The notes below the pieces were generated by a model. That model was given only the letters and a program-made list of their open reading frames with translations, made no database searches and was not told the origin of the DNA. A DNA stretch of 64,000 nt from Paracoccaceae bacterium (GTDB lineage: Bacteria; Pseudomonadota; Alphaproteobacteria; Rhodobacterales; Rhodobacteraceae): contig JAFIEF010000009.1 in assembly GCA_020832655.1 (NCBI GenBank), forward strand, positions 1 to 64,000. The letters are read 5' to 3'. A program made the translations under genes and the position numbers. Below, one piece after another: positions 23,745 to 34,291 of the stretch; position 1 is the stretch's first letter, and each line of letters opens with the position of its first letter.

Positions 23745-24731
23745 ATGACTTCATCATCACTCATGCGCGCATCTGCGACAGCGATTGCGCTGGCGCTTGC
23801 TGCCGGGGGTGTCCATGCCGATGATGTTCAGGAATATATGGACTTCTTCGAGCCACTTCCCTATCTGCCACCGATCCCGGCAGACAACACCATGACGCCC
23901 GAGAAGATCGAACTGGGCAAGATGCTGTTCTTTGAACCGCGCATCTCTGCTTCCGGCGTGATCTCTTGCGCGACGTGCCACAACCCCGCGCTGGGCTGGG
24001 CTGACCGTATTCCGCGCGCCGTGGGGCATGGTGGGCAGGTGGGCGACCGCAACACGCCGACAGTGCTGAATTCCGGTTTCCTTGAGGCGCAGTTCTGGGA
24101 TGGGCGCGAGCCTGACCTGGAAGGTCAGGCGCTGGGTCCGATCCAGGCCGATATCGAAATGAACCTGACACTTGCCGAAGCGATCGAGCGGCTGAAGGAA
24201 TTCGAGATCTATCACGAGCATTTCGGGGCTGCTTTCCCCGATGATCCAGATCCGATCAATGAAGGCAATGTCGCGCTGGCGATTGCGACTTTCGAGCGCA
24301 CGCTGAACACGCCCAACTCGCCGCTGGACCGTTTCCTGCGCGGGGATGTGCAGGCGATGACCGAGCAGCAGGTTGACGGCATGAAGCTGTTTGTTGATGC
24401 GGGCTGCGTGGCCTGCCATAACGGCCCTGCGCTGACCGACAGCAATTTCCACCGCTTCGAATTGCCGGGCTCCACCGATGAAGGGCGCTTTGTCGTCACC
24501 GGGGATGAGGCCGACATGTTCGCCTTCCGCACGCCCACGCTGCGCAATGTCGCTGTGACCTACCCGTATTTCAACAACGGCTCGGTCGACAATCTGCATG
24601 ACGCGGTGCAGTTGATGGGCCAGCAGATGCTGGGGCAGGACTTTGCCGAGGATGAACTCAACAGCCTCGTGGCCTTCATGCACGCGCTGACCGGCGAGAT
24701 GCCGCGGGTTGAAATTCCGGCCCTGCCATAA
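23745..24731 (+). CDS. ccpA: Di-heme cytochrome c peroxidase, periplasmic
   Basis: 328 aa. A Sec signal peptide ends at about VHA (residue 25). There are two c-type heme sites, CATCH (75-79) and CVACH (221-225), and the sequence follows the CcpA/MauG family throughout (GDRNTPTVLNSGFLEAQFWD; FRTPTLRNVAVTYPYFNNG). It reduces hydrogen peroxide to water with electrons from cytochrome c in the periplasm. The start follows GGAGGG; frames reaching back to 23652 run through the FNR box and are not translated. A terminator hairpin follows. Confidence 0.92.
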   Translation: MTSSSLMRASATAIALALAAGGVHADDVQEYMDFFEPLPYLPPIPADNTMTPEKIELGKMLFFEPRISASGVISCATCHNPALGWADRIPRAVGHGGQVGDRNTPTVLNSGFLEAQFWDGREPDLEGQALGPIQADIEMNLTLAEAIERLKEFEIYHEHFGAAFPDDPDPINEGNVALAIATFERTLNTPNSPLDRFLRGDVQAMTEQQVDGMKLFVDAGCVACHNGPALTDSNFHRFELPGSTDEGRFVVTGDEADMFAFRTPTLRNVAVTYPYFNNGSVDNLHDAVQLMGQQMLGQDFAEDELNSLVAFMHALTGEMPRVEIPALP

Positions 24732-24762
24732 GCTGCCGCGCGACGGCGCAGCTATCATCATG

Positions 24763-24794
24763 AACCGCCCGCGACATGTGTTGCGGGCGGTTTG
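24763..24794 (+). terminator. Terminator after ccpA
   Basis: AACCGCCCGC (24763-24772) and GCGGGCGGTT (24783-24792) form a perfect 10-bp stem with a 10-nt loop, ending in TTTG. It lies between the convergent ccpA and histidine kinase genes. Confidence 0.65.
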
Positions 24795-24869
24795 CATGTT
24801 GCGGGTGGGTTGAGGGCTTGGCTGTTGCCGTCCTTGCTGCGATGTTGGACGGCGCGCGCGGGCGGCGCC

Positions 24870-26972
24870 TCAGCCAAAGACGCGCAGCAAGGCGGCTTCG
24901 AGATCGGCGCGCTTGAGAGGTTTGGTCAGGCAGTCATCGAATCCCGCCGCCAGATAGCTTTCGACCTGATGGGTCATGGCATTTGCGGTAAAGGCGAAGG
25001 CGGGCGTGCGCGCGCGGCCCAGCGCGCCTTCTTCGCTGCGAATGGCGTTGAGCAGTGTGACGCCATCCATTTCCGGCATCGAGATATCCAGCACCAGAAG
25101 ATCGAAGCTGTCCTTGCGGAAAATCTCCAATGCGGTTCGCCCGTTATCGGCGGTGGTGACTGTCGCGCCAAGCTTGCCCAGCATCACGCCAAGGATCATC
25201 TGATTGGTGCGGTTGTCATCGGCCACCAGGATGGACAGCCGGGGCAGGCGTTGTGCGTCTGGCTTGTCGGGCGGGCTTTCCGGGCGTGCCGGCATATCGG
25301 AACGGGAAACAGCAGGCAGGGGCAGGTCAATGGTGACGCATGTGCCTTTGCCGATCGTGCTGTCGACCACGATGTCGCCCTGCATCAACTCGACCAGGCG
25401 CTTGACAATGGACATCCCCAATCCGGTGCCCCCGAAGCGGCGCGAGATAGAGCTGTCCGCCTGGGTGAACGGCTCGAAGATGCGCTCCACTTGTTCGGGC
25501 GTCATGCCGATGCCGGTATCTTCGACACGCAACCGGACCATGCGATCATCTTTCGCTGAAATCCAGACATTCACATGGCCTTCGGATGTGAATTTCAGCG
25601 CATTGCTGATCAGGTTGTGCAGGATTTGCGTCAGGCGGTGCGGGTCACCCCGGCGGGGCCGGTCGATGGAATCGTCGATTCTGACGCTCAGCGACAAGCC
25701 CTTGTCGGCGGCACGCAGCGTGTGCGCTTCCTCTATGCGCCGCCCAAGTTCGGTCAGTTCGAACGGCACAAGTTCCAGCTCCAGCGCGTCGGCCTCGATC
25801 TTGGTCATGTCCAGCAGATCGTTGATGATGCCCATCAGCATGGTGCCCGAATTGCGCAGCACGTCGATCATCCGGAGCGTCGACTTGTCGCTGGCGGTTT
25901 CCGACAGGATGTCGGAGATGCCCAGAATACCGTTCAGCGGGGTGCGGATTTCATGGCTCATCTTGGCCAGGAAATTCGACTTCGCGATATTGGCACGGCG
26001 GGCATCGTCAAGCGCCGCTTCGCGCGCCTGCTCTGCCTTGACCATCGCCGTGACATCGGTGACGGCATAGACAACGCTTGCTTCCACCCCCTGCGCCGCC
26101 GCGATCGGGGCGGCATTGATCGAGGCGTAGCGCAACCCGTTATCACAATGCAGCGCGACACGGTGGTTCTGCACCATGCGCCCGGTTTTCTGCACGACGA
26201 CGAAAGGTTCGTCCTCGTTGCGAATGTGCGTGCCGTCCAGATCGGTCAGGCGCCATTTCGGGCTGTTATACATCTCGCCCATCATGAAATCGCGGGTGAC
26301 GCCAAGCACGGTTTCGGCCGCGTCATTGGCATAGATGATCCGCCCTTCATTGTTCAGCACCACGAAGCCGGCCGCATTGGTGCTGACAATGCCTTGCAGG
26401 AAGGCGCGTTCGCGCGCCAGTTCTTCTTCGGCCCTGCGCCGCAACAACACCGACATCACCACATCGGCAAAAGAGCGCAGCAGATAGATCTCGCCGGGCA
26501 GAAACGCGCCGGGCCGGTCGACGCTGTCAAAGCCAACGAGGCCGAACAACTCGCCCTTGTCCAGCATCGGCACCATCAGGACCGAACGAATGCCTTGCGA
26601 TTGCAGCAACTCGTATTCGGCGCTTCCGGGTTCGAAATCCGCGATATCGGGGGCGTGAATGACTTGGCCCGCACTCAGCGGAACGCGCAGCCCTTCCAGC
26701 TCTGCCACTGGCAGGGCTTGCAGCATCTCTATCATGGGGTCGATGCCCTCGGCGCACCATTCATGCGAGTTGCGTGCGAATGCGCCTTCGATCAGGAACA
26801 CATAGGCGCGGTCGCGGCCGGTATAGCTGCCGATACGCCCCAGCGCGTCGTCGATGGCATGGTCGACATCGTCACCGGTCGCAGTCAGCAGCCGGTTGAT
26901 CAGCTCTACCACCAGCGCCTGAATCTCTGTCAGACGGGCTTCGTTGCCGGGATGTACTGCCTCGCCTTCCAT
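24870..26972 (-). CDS. Hybrid sensor histidine kinase (GAF-PAS-HisKA-HATPase-REC)
   Basis: 700 aa from MEGEAVH (AGGAG just upstream; longer starts at 27038 and 27047 are open). In order: a GAF domain about residues 20-185 (RDRAYVFLIEG; AQVIHAPDIADF here as GQVIHAPDIADF), a PAS domain (GFVVLNNEGRIIYANDAAET), the phosphoacceptor MSHEIRTPLNG, an ATP-binding domain (NLISNALKFTSEG, FGGTGLGMSIVKRLVELMQG) and a C-terminal receiver (SILVADDNRTNQ, LVLDISMPEMDG). No membrane segment is seen, so it is cytosolic. No partner regulator is adjacent; the signal is unknown. Confidence 0.88.
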   Translation of the reverse strand: MEGEAVHPGNEARLTEIQALVVELINRLLTATGDDVDHAIDDALGRIGSYTGRDRAYVFLIEGAFARNSHEWCAEGIDPMIEMLQALPVAELEGLRVPLSAGQVIHAPDIADFEPGSAEYELLQSQGIRSVLMVPMLDKGELFGLVGFDSVDRPGAFLPGEIYLLRSFADVVMSVLLRRRAEEELARERAFLQGIVSTNAAGFVVLNNEGRIIYANDAAETVLGVTRDFMMGEMYNSPKWRLTDLDGTHIRNEDEPFVVVQKTGRMVQNHRVALHCDNGLRYASINAAPIAAAQGVEASVVYAVTDVTAMVKAEQAREAALDDARRANIAKSNFLAKMSHEIRTPLNGILGISDILSETASDKSTLRMIDVLRNSGTMLMGIINDLLDMTKIEADALELELVPFELTELGRRIEEAHTLRAADKGLSLSVRIDDSIDRPRRGDPHRLTQILHNLISNALKFTSEGHVNVWISAKDDRMVRLRVEDTGIGMTPEQVERIFEPFTQADSSISRRFGGTGLGMSIVKRLVELMQGDIVVDSTIGKGTCVTIDLPLPAVSRSDMPARPESPPDKPDAQRLPRLSILVADDNRTNQMILGVMLGKLGATVTTADNGRTALEIFRKDSFDLLVLDISMPEMDGVTLLNAIRSEEGALGRARTPAFAFTANAMTHQVESYLAAGFDDCLTKPLKRADLEAALLRVFG

Positions 26973-27152
26973 TCGCTCCTGTGTTCCGTGCAGCCCAGAC
27001 CATGCGCTATTCCGGGTATTCAGTAGTAATCCATCCATCAAATTCACGCTCGAACCGTTGAAATCACAATATCTTAAGATCGCTCGACACCGTTACATAA
27101 CACAGCTTCTTCGGCAAGGTCACAGGTTTTGTGAAAGCTTACTTGACGGGGG

Positions 27153-27180
27153 TTGCACAGGCGCAACCCTTAGCTATAAC
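27153..27180 (+). promoter_or_regulatory. Candidate carB promoter
   Basis: TTGCAC (27153-27158) and TATAAC (27175-27180) are separated by 16 bp, 70 bp before the carB ATG. The -35 overlaps a short dyad (GGGTTGC ... GCAACCC). Confidence 0.4.
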
Positions 27181-27250
27181 CCGCAGCAATTTGCGCGGTG
27201 CCCAGAACTGGCCCGCCCCGATTCATGCGCAGGTCATCCGGGGGTCCGAA

Positions 27251-30200
27251 ATGCCGAAAAGAACCGATATCCAGTCGATCATGATCATCGGTGCAGGACC
27301 GATTGTCATCGGTCAGGCCTGTGAATTCGACTACTCCGGCGCGCAGGCGTGCAAGGCGCTGAAGGAAGAGGGCTACCGGGTCATTCTGGTCAACTCGAAC
27401 CCGGCCACCATCATGACCGATCCCGGTCTGGCCGATGCCACCTATATCGAACCCATCACCCCCGAGATCGTGGCCAAGATCATCGAGAAAGAGCGCCCCG
27501 ATGCGCTGCTTCCCACGATGGGCGGGCAGACCGGGCTGAACACCAGCCTGGCGCTGGAAGAAATGGGCGTGCTGGCGAAATACGGGGTCGAGATGATCGG
27601 CGCACGGCGCGAGGCCATCGAAATGGCCGAAGACCGCAAGCTGTTTCGCGAGGCGATGGACCGGATCGGGCTGGAAAACCCGCGCGCCACGATTGTCGCT
27701 GCGCCCAAGGTCAACGGCAAATTTGATATCAATGCGGGTGTGGCGCAGGCAATGGCGGCGATTGAATATGTGGGCCTGCCGGCCATCATCCGCCCGGCCT
27801 ATACGCTGGGCGGCACTGGTGGCGGGGTGGCCTATAACCGCGATGATTATGAGCGTATCTGCCGCTCTGGCCTTGATGCCTCGCCGGTGGCGCAAATCCT
27901 GATCGATGAAAGCCTTCTGGGCTGGAAGGAATACGAGATGGAGGTGGTGCGAGACCGCGCCGACAATGCCATCATCATCTGTTCCATCGAAAATGTCGAC
28001 CCGATGGGGGTGCATACGGGCGACTCGGTCACGGTCGCGCCTGCGCTGACCCTGACCGACAAGGAATACCAGATCATGCGCAATGGCTCCATCGCCGTGC
28101 TGCGCGAGATCGGCGTTGAAACCGGCGGCTCGAATGTGCAATGGGCGATCAACCCTGCCGATGGGCGCATGGTGGTGATCGAGATGAACCCGCGCGTGTC
28201 GCGTTCCTCGGCGCTGGCGTCAAAAGCCACGGGCTTTCCGATTGCCAAGATCGCGGCCAAGCTGGCGGTCGGCTACACGCTGGATGAGCTGGACAATGAT
28301 ATCACCAAGGTCACGCCCGCCAGCTTCGAGCCGACCATCGACTATGTCGTCACCAAGATCCCGCGCTTCGCGTTCGAAAAATTCCCCGGTTCCAAACCGG
28401 AACTGACCACGGCCATGAAATCAGTGGGCGAGGCGATGGCCATCGGCCGCAGCTTCCACGAATCCGTGCAGAAGGCGCTGGCCTCGATGGAAACCGGCCT
28501 GAGCGGCTTTGACGAGATCGCGATCCCCGGCGCACCCGACAAGGCCGCAGTGATTGCAGCCATCAGCAGGCAGACACCGGACCGTTTGCGCCTGATCGCC
28601 CAGGCCATGCGCGAGGGGCTGTCCGATGACGAGATCCAGACCGCCACATCGTTTGACCCGTGGTTTCTGGCCCGCATCCGCGAGATCATTGACGCCGAGG
28701 CCCGCATCCGCAGCGAAGGCCTGCCCTTGGACGCGGACGGGTTGCGCGAGGTCAAGATGATGGGCTTCACCGATGCGCGTCTGGCCAGCCTGACCGACAG
28801 GACCGAGGCCGAGATCCGCCGCGCGCGGCATGATGCCGGGGTGACGGCCGTGTTCAAGCGCATCGACACCTGCGCTGCCGAATTCGAGGCCCAGACGCCT
28901 TATATGTATTCCACCTACGAGGCGCCCGTGATGGGGGATGTGGAATGCGAGGCGCGGCCTTCTGATGCCAGGAAGGTGGTGATCCTTGGCGGTGGCCCGA
29001 ACCGGATCGGGCAGGGGATCGAGTTCGATTATTGCTGCTGTCATGCCTGTTTCGCGCTGACCGATGTCGGCTATGAAACCATCATGATCAACTGCAACCC
29101 CGAAACCGTCAGCACCGATTACGACACCTCTGACCGGCTGTATTTTGAGCCACTGACACTGGAACATGTGCTGGAGATTCTGCGCGTCGAGCAGGAAAAC
29201 GGCACGCTGCATGGCGTGATCGTGCAGTTCGGCGGCCAGACGCCGTTGAAGCTGGCCAATGATCTGGAAGCCGCGGGCATTCCCATTCTGGGAACCGCGC
29301 CCGATGCGATTGACCTGGCCGAGGACCGCGAACGCTTTCAGGCGCTCTTGAACAGGCTGGGGTTGAAGCAGCCAGTCAATGGCATTGCGTCGAGCCGTGA
29401 TCAGGCCTTCGAGATTGCCGCGCGTGTGGGCTACCCGCTGGTGATCCGCCCGTCCTATGTGCTGGGTGGCCGCGCGATGGAGATCGTGCGCGATGACGCC
29501 CATCTGGACCGCTATATCCGCGAGGCCGTGGTGGTGTCGGGCAAGAACCCGGTGTTGCTGGACAGCTATCTGGCGGGCGCGGTAGAGATCGATGTCGATG
29601 CGCTGAGCGATGGCCAGAATGTCCATGTCGCGGGCATCATGCAGCATATCGAGGAAGCAGGCGTACATTCGGGCGACAGCGCCTGTTCGCTGCCGCCCTA
29701 TTCGCTGTCCGATGACATCATTGCCGAATTGCGCATCCAGACCGAGGCCTTGGCGCGTGGCCTGAATGTGGTGGGGCTGATGAATGTGCAATTCGCGATC
29801 AAGGATGGCGAAATCTATGTGCTGGAAGTCAACCCGCGCGCATCGCGCACCGTGCCCTTCGTCGCCAAATCCACCGATAGCGCAATAGCATCGATCGCGG
29901 CGCGGCTGATGGCGGGCGAACCCTTGTCGAATTTCCCGCTACGCGCGCCGATCAATGGCGATGTCAAGCCCACCGAACCCATGCCGCTGGGCGACCCGCT
30001 GACGCTGGCCGACCCGCAAACGCCGTGGTTTTCCGTCAAGGAAGCGGTGCTGCCCTTTGCCCGCTTCCCCGGTGTCGATACCCTGCTGGGGCCGGAAATG
30101 CGTTCCACCGGCGAGGTGATGGGCTGGGCGCGCAATTTCGCACGCGCCTTCTACAAGGCCCAGCTTGGGGCCGGGGTGGCGCTGCCCGATTCCGGGCGGG

Positions 30201-30583
30201 TCTTCATCTCGATCAAGGATGCCGACAAGGGCGCGCTGATGCTGGAAACCGCGCAGACGCTGATTGATCTAGGCTTTACGCTGGTGGCCACGCGCGGCAC
30301 CGCGAAATGGCTGCAACAGGCCGGTGTCGCCTGCGATCAGGTCAACAAGGTCTATGAAGGCCGCCCGCATGTCGTTGATCTGCTTAAGAGCGGGGAAATC
30401 GTGATGGTGCTGAATACCACCGAAGGCGCCCAGACCATCGAGGACAGCCGCGAAATCCGCGCCGTCGCGCTTTATGACAAGATCCCCTATTACACCACGG
30501 CGGCGGGCAGCCATGCCGCCGCCCTTGCGCTGAAGGCGCGCGAAGAAGGGGAAATCGGGGTGCGCGCGCTGCAAGGCGCCTGA
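27251..30583 (+). CDS. carB: Carbamoyl-phosphate synthase large subunit
   Basis: 1110 aa, the normal length. It makes carbamoyl phosphate from ammonia, bicarbonate and two ATP for arginine and pyrimidine synthesis. Both ATP-grasp halves are visible: [20 protein letters not shown] at the start, then [10 protein letters not shown], and the second half with [20 protein letters not shown] and [12 protein letters not shown]. The C-terminal allosteric MGS-like domain is present ([15 protein letters not shown]). The start at 27251 matches the family; 40 upstream codons are in frame but include the promoter. carA is not adjacent, as is common in alphaproteobacteria. Confidence 0.97.
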   Translation: MPKRTDIQSIMIIGAGPIVIGQACEFDYSGAQACKALKEEGYRVILVNSNPATIMTDPGLADATYIEPITPEIVAKIIEKERPDALLPTMGGQTGLNTSLALEEMGVLAKYGVEMIGARREAIEMAEDRKLFREAMDRIGLENPRATIVAAPKVNGKFDINAGVAQAMAAIEYVGLPAIIRPAYTLGGTGGGVAYNRDDYERICRSGLDASPVAQILIDESLLGWKEYEMEVVRDRADNAIIICSIENVDPMGVHTGDSVTVAPALTLTDKEYQIMRNGSIAVLREIGVETGGSNVQWAINPADGRMVVIEMNPRVSRSSALASKATGFPIAKIAAKLAVGYTLDELDNDITKVTPASFEPTIDYVVTKIPRFAFEKFPGSKPELTTAMKSVGEAMAIGRSFHESVQKALASMETGLSGFDEIAIPGAPDKAAVIAAISRQTPDRLRLIAQAMREGLSDDEIQTATSFDPWFLARIREIIDAEARIRSEGLPLDADGLREVKMMGFTDARLASLTDRTEAEIRRARHDAGVTAVFKRIDTCAAEFEAQTPYMYSTYEAPVMGDVECEARPSDARKVVILGGGPNRIGQGIEFDYCCCHACFALTDVGYETIMINCNPETVSTDYDTSDRLYFEPLTLEHVLEILRVEQENGTLHGVIVQFGGQTPLKLANDLEAAGIPILGTAPDAIDLAEDRERFQALLNRLGLKQPVNGIASSRDQAFEIAARVGYPLVIRPSYVLGGRAMEIVRDDAHLDRYIREAVVVSGKNPVLLDSYLAGAVEIDVDALSDGQNVHVAGIMQHIEEAGVHSGDSACSLPPYSLSDDIIAELRIQTEALARGLNVVGLMNVQFAIKDGEIYVLEVNPRASRTVPFVAKSTDSAIASIAARLMAGEPLSNFPLRAPINGDVKPTEPMPLGDPLTLADPQTPWFSVKEAVLPFARFPGVDTLLGPEMRSTGEVMGWARNFARAFYKAQLGAGVALPDSGRVFISIKDADKGALMLETAQTLIDLGFTLVATRGTAKWLQQAGVACDQVNKVYEGRPHVVDLLKSGEIVMVLNTTEGAQTIEDSREIRAVALYDKIPYYTTAAGSHAAALALKAREEGEIGVRALQGA

Positions 30584-30616
30584 CGCAACAGGCGGCTTGC
30601 GCCACGGCCTTGCGAC

Positions 30617-30642
30617 AAGCCCCCGGCACAGCCCGGGGGCTT
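30617..30642 (+). terminator. Hairpin after carB
   Basis: AAGCCCCCGG (30617-30626) and CCGGGGGCTT (30633-30642) form a perfect 10-bp stem. No strong T-run follows, so termination may be partial. Confidence 0.45.
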
Positions 30643-30740
30643 ATGCATATGCCATATTGCAGTCAGAATTATGCGCCATAGCATTAACCGAGTTGGGGGT
30701 GCCCGGTGATGGTGACAATGGCGCGATATGGTGTAGCAAT

Positions 30741-31577
30741 ATGGGCATGCAGGCTGATGAACTGGACCCGGTTGTGACAGATGCGGCAGGGCGGATGACC
30801 CCCACGCCGCCCATGCGGCTGGATGTTGCGGGCGCGCGGGTGACGATTTCCTGCCCCACCCGCGCGATGCTGTTCGAACAGATGGAGCAGCGTTTGCGCC
30901 TTGGGCAGGGCTTTGCGCTGGCGACGATCAATCTGGATCATCTGGTGAAGCTGCGCGAGTCGGGCGATTTCCGCGAAGCTTACAGCCGCCATGAACTTGT
31001 CGTTGCCGATGGCAACCCGGTTGTCTGGCTGTCGCGTCTGGCCCGCCGCCCGGTCGCGCTGCTGCCGGGGTCGGAACTGATCGAGCCGATCTGCGCATGG
31101 GCCGCGCGGCAGGGCATTGCGGTTGCCTTTTGCGGCAGCACTGCCGCGACGCTGGACAAGGCCGCCACAGAGTTGCGCCACAAGATACCCGGCCTGCGCA
31201 TCGCCGCCCAGATCGCCCCGCCAATGGGGTTTGATCCGGTCGGGCCTGACGCCCGCGCCATGCTGGAAGAGTTGCGCGCCGCTGGTGCCGGTATCTGCTT
31301 TCTGGCGCTAAGCGCGCCGAAGCAGGAAATTCTGGCCATTCACGGGCGCGATGTAGCCCCCGAGCTGGGCTTTGTGTCTATCGGGGCAGGACTGGATTTC
31401 ATCTCGGGTCGCCAGACCCGCGCGCCGCGCCTCGTGCGCCGCTTGGCGCTGGAATGGCTGTGGCGGATGCTGTCGGACCCGAAGCGGCTGGTGCTGCGCT
31501 ACATCAAATCTGCGCTGATCCTGCCGGGGCAGGCAAGGGCCGCTTTGCGATTGCGGGCCGAGCATGCGCGGGAGTAG
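30741..31577 (+). CDS. WecG/TagA/CpsF-type glycosyltransferase (GT26)
   Basis: 278 aa from MGMQADE; the frame is open further upstream, and an ATG 6 nt downstream is also possible. Family marks are ATINLDHLVKLR, VVADGNPVVWLSR and the C-terminal LALSAPKQE (usually GAPKQE) followed by GFVSIGAGLDFISG. Such enzymes add a sugar such as N-acetylmannosamine (or its uronate), or a similar residue, to an undecaprenyl-linked intermediate. It begins the polysaccharide-like cluster that continues to 35139. Confidence 0.8.
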   Translation: MGMQADELDPVVTDAAGRMTPTPPMRLDVAGARVTISCPTRAMLFEQMEQRLRLGQGFALATINLDHLVKLRESGDFREAYSRHELVVADGNPVVWLSRLARRPVALLPGSELIEPICAWAARQGIAVAFCGSTAATLDKAATELRHKIPGLRIAAQIAPPMGFDPVGPDARAMLEELRAAGAGICFLALSAPKQEILAIHGRDVAPELGFVSIGAGLDFISGRQTRAPRLVRRLALEWLWRMLSDPKRLVLRYIKSALILPGQARAALRLRAEHARE

Positions 31578-31583
31578 CGGCTG

Positions 31584-32573
31584 ATGGTGCGCATGACGCA
31601 GACCACACGCCGTGTGGCCATGCTGGGGGCCGCCGCCGCGCTGGGCGTGGGGGGGTGGCGTTTCTTCACCAGGCCGCGCGCCCTGACGCCAGAGCAGTTG
31701 CAGGCGCGCCACGCCACCCCCCTGCCGCGCCCCGAAAGCGCGATGCGGGTCTATCATCTGGGTCACAGCCTTGTCGGGCGGGACATGCCCGCCTTTCTGG
31801 CGCAGATCGCGGAACATGCCGGGTTGGGCGGGCATGGCTACAACAGCCAGCTTGGCTGGGGCACCAGCCTGCGCGCGCATTGGGAAGCCAGCCAGCCGAT
31901 CACCGGCTTTGACGACATGAATCACCCCCCCGCCTGGCGCGACCCGTTCGAGGCGCTGGATTCGGGCAGCTATGACAGCCTGATCCTGACAGAGATGGTC
32001 GAGCTGCGCGACGCCATACGCTGGCATGACTCGGGGCGATACCTTGCCCGATGGGCGGCGCGCGCACGTCGGGGCCGGTCAGATATCCGCCTCTATCTGT
32101 TCGAAAGCTGGCACGGGCTTGACGTGGAAGATGGCTGGTTGCAGCGGCTGGACCGTGACCCGCCCAAGCTGTGGGAAGGCACGCTTCTGGCGCAGGCAAT
32201 GGCGCAGCCTGATACCGGCGCGATCCATATCATCCCCACTGGCCGCGTGATGGCCGCGCTTGTGCGCGCGGTAGAAGGGCAGGGCGGTTTGCCCGGAATG
32301 ACCGACCGCAGCGATCTGTTCCTGCGCGACGCAGATGGCGCGCTGGACCCCATTCATGTCGGCGATCTGGGGAACTACCTGAATGCGCTGGTTCATTTTT
32401 CCGTGCTCTATCATCGCCCAGCGCCCCTGCCGCCGCAGTCGCTGTTGCGCGCCGATGGCTCGGATGCGACACTTCCGCCCGATGCGCTGGACGCGCTGAT
32501 GCGCGATATCTGCTGGCGCGTCGTGACCCGCCTGCCCGCAACCGGGCTGCCGATGGAAGGAACATCGCCATGA
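31584..32573 (+). CDS. SGNH-hydrolase-like exported protein
   Basis: 329 aa. The N-terminus MVRMTQTTRRVAMLGAAAAL carries a twin-arginine-like pair and a hydrophobic stretch, so export is likely. After it, VYHLGHSLVGRDMPAFL resembles block I of SGNH/GDSL hydrolases (G-H-S-L), and DPIHVGDLGNYL resembles the C-terminal D-x-H block. This suggests an esterase that removes or moves acyl groups on a surface or extracellular polysaccharide. It follows the glycosyltransferase by 6 nt and overlaps the next gene by 4 bp. Confidence 0.6.
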   Translation: MVRMTQTTRRVAMLGAAAALGVGGWRFFTRPRALTPEQLQARHATPLPRPESAMRVYHLGHSLVGRDMPAFLAQIAEHAGLGGHGYNSQLGWGTSLRAHWEASQPITGFDDMNHPPAWRDPFEALDSGSYDSLILTEMVELRDAIRWHDSGRYLARWAARARRGRSDIRLYLFESWHGLDVEDGWLQRLDRDPPKLWEGTLLAQAMAQPDTGAIHIIPTGRVMAALVRAVEGQGGLPGMTDRSDLFLRDADGALDPIHVGDLGNYLNALVHFSVLYHRPAPLPPQSLLRADGSDATLPPDALDALMRDICWRVVTRLPATGLPMEGTSP

Positions 32574-34291
32574 TCCGCCCGCTTTTTGCCAGCCTTCTCG
32601 GCCTGATGCTGATGCTGTCAGCGGCAGCGGCGCAGCAGGATCTGCAATCCCCGCGCGCGGCAGGCACGGAACCGTGGCTGGGCATCAACCTGACCGAGCT
32701 GCGCGACTACCAGCCGCAGATGCCCTTCATCAACATCATGAAAACCGCGCGCGAATGGACCGGGCATCTGCCGGGGCAATGGGGCGGCTGGGACGAGGAT
32801 GATCTGCGCGCCGCAGATGCGCTGGACGCTGATGGCTGGCTGCGCACCGTCCCCCCGCAGTTGGAGCGCGTCTCGGCCATTCTGATGGCCGATCTGGAAG
32901 AAGATACAGGTGCCGTGGCCGGAAATTACCGCCTGACCCATGACGGGCAGGGCCGGATCGAAATACGCGGCCGCGTGGGCGGCACCCGCAGGCAGGGCGC
33001 CAATACGCTGTGGTTCAGCTATTCCCCCGGCCCCGGCATTGTCGAGATCTCTGTCAGCCAGACCAACCGCGATGACCCGATCCGCAATATCGAAATCGTG
33101 CATGAACGCCATATTGCCGCGCATGAGGCGGGCGAGATCTTCAACCCTGACTGGCTGGCGCGGATGGACGGGATGGCGCTGTTTCGCTTCATGTCCTGGG
33201 CCAACACCAACTACACCACCCTGTCGCAGTGGCAGGACCGCCCGCTTGTGTCGAACTATACCTGGACCCGCGACGGGGTGCCGCTGGAAATCATGATCCG
33301 GCTGGCCAATGAAACCGGGGCAGAGCCGTGGTTCAGCCTGCCACACCGCGCTGATGACGAATTCTTCGCAAAAGCCGCCGCGCTGATCCGTGAACAGCTT
33401 GACCCCGATTTGCGCGCCTGGATCGAATTGTCGAATGAAACCTGGAACTGGGGGTTCAATCAGGCGCAGGACGCCATCCGCTTCGCCGAGGACCGCTGGG
33501 GCGACCGCAATCAGTGGCAGCAATGGTATGCGATGCGCGCCGCCCAGATGGTGCAGATCTTCGATCAGGTCTTTGATGGGCAGCAAGATCGGCTGGTGCG
33601 GGTGCTGGCCACGCATACCGGCTGGCTGGGGCTGGAAGAGCAGCTTCTGGCGCCGCTATGGCAGGCCGAAAGCCCCGACAACCCGCCCCCGCCGGAACTG
33701 TTTGACGCCTATGCCATCACGGGCTATTTCAGCGCGCTTCTGGGCTATGATGAAAAGATCGACATCACCCGCGGCTGGCTGCAAGACGCGCGCGAGACCG
33801 CCCGCGCCGATGGTGTCGCGCTGGGTCTTGGCGGGCAGGCGCTGGAAGATCACATCCGCCAGATGAGCCATGACATATTGCGCGCCCGCCTGATCGAGGA
33901 GTTGCGCGATGGCCGCCATAGCGGCGATACGCGCGACACGATCCATACCTATCTGAACGAAACCCTGCCCTATCATCTGGGGGTGGCGCAGGAATGGGGG
34001 CTGGAACTGGTCGCCTATGAAGGCGGCACCCATCTGGTGGGGGTGGGCGCGCATATGCACGATCAGACCCTGGCCGATCTGTTCATCGACGTGAATTATT
34101 CCGACGGCATGGGCGCGCTTTACACCGAATTGCTGGAAGGCTGGTTTGCGGCGGGTGCGGGACAATTCGTGCATTACAGCGATGTGCGCCGCCCCTCGAT
34201 CTGGGGCAGTTTCGGCGCGCTGCGGCACTTGGCCGACAACAATCCGCGCTGGGACGCGCTGGTGGGCTTTGACCCGGCGTCGGTGCAATGA
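32570..34291 (+). CDS. Exported glycoside-hydrolase-like protein
   Basis: 573 aa. A signal peptide (MIRPLFASLLGLMLMLSAAA) is cleaved near AAA-QQ. The mature protein starts WLGINLTELRDYQPQ and has a TIM-barrel-like IELSNETWNWGFNQA, the Asn-Glu pair of clan-A glycosidases being the likely acid/base, and a late ELVAYEGGTHLV with Glu as candidate nucleophile. It probably trims a secreted polysaccharide in the periplasm or outside. It overlaps the SGNH gene and the next glycosyltransferase gene by 4 bp each. Confidence 0.65.
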   Translation: MIRPLFASLLGLMLMLSAAAAQQDLQSPRAAGTEPWLGINLTELRDYQPQMPFINIMKTAREWTGHLPGQWGGWDEDDLRAADALDADGWLRTVPPQLERVSAILMADLEEDTGAVAGNYRLTHDGQGRIEIRGRVGGTRRQGANTLWFSYSPGPGIVEISVSQTNRDDPIRNIEIVHERHIAAHEAGEIFNPDWLARMDGMALFRFMSWANTNYTTLSQWQDRPLVSNYTWTRDGVPLEIMIRLANETGAEPWFSLPHRADDEFFAKAAALIREQLDPDLRAWIELSNETWNWGFNQAQDAIRFAEDRWGDRNQWQQWYAMRAAQMVQIFDQVFDGQQDRLVRVLATHTGWLGLEEQLLAPLWQAESPDNPPPPELFDAYAITGYFSALLGYDEKIDITRGWLQDARETARADGVALGLGGQALEDHIRQMSHDILRARLIEELRDGRHSGDTRDTIHTYLNETLPYHLGVAQEWGLELVAYEGGTHLVGVGAHMHDQTLADLFIDVNYSDGMGALYTELLEGWFAAGAGQFVHYSDVRRPSIWGSFGALRHLADNNPRWDALVGFDPASVQ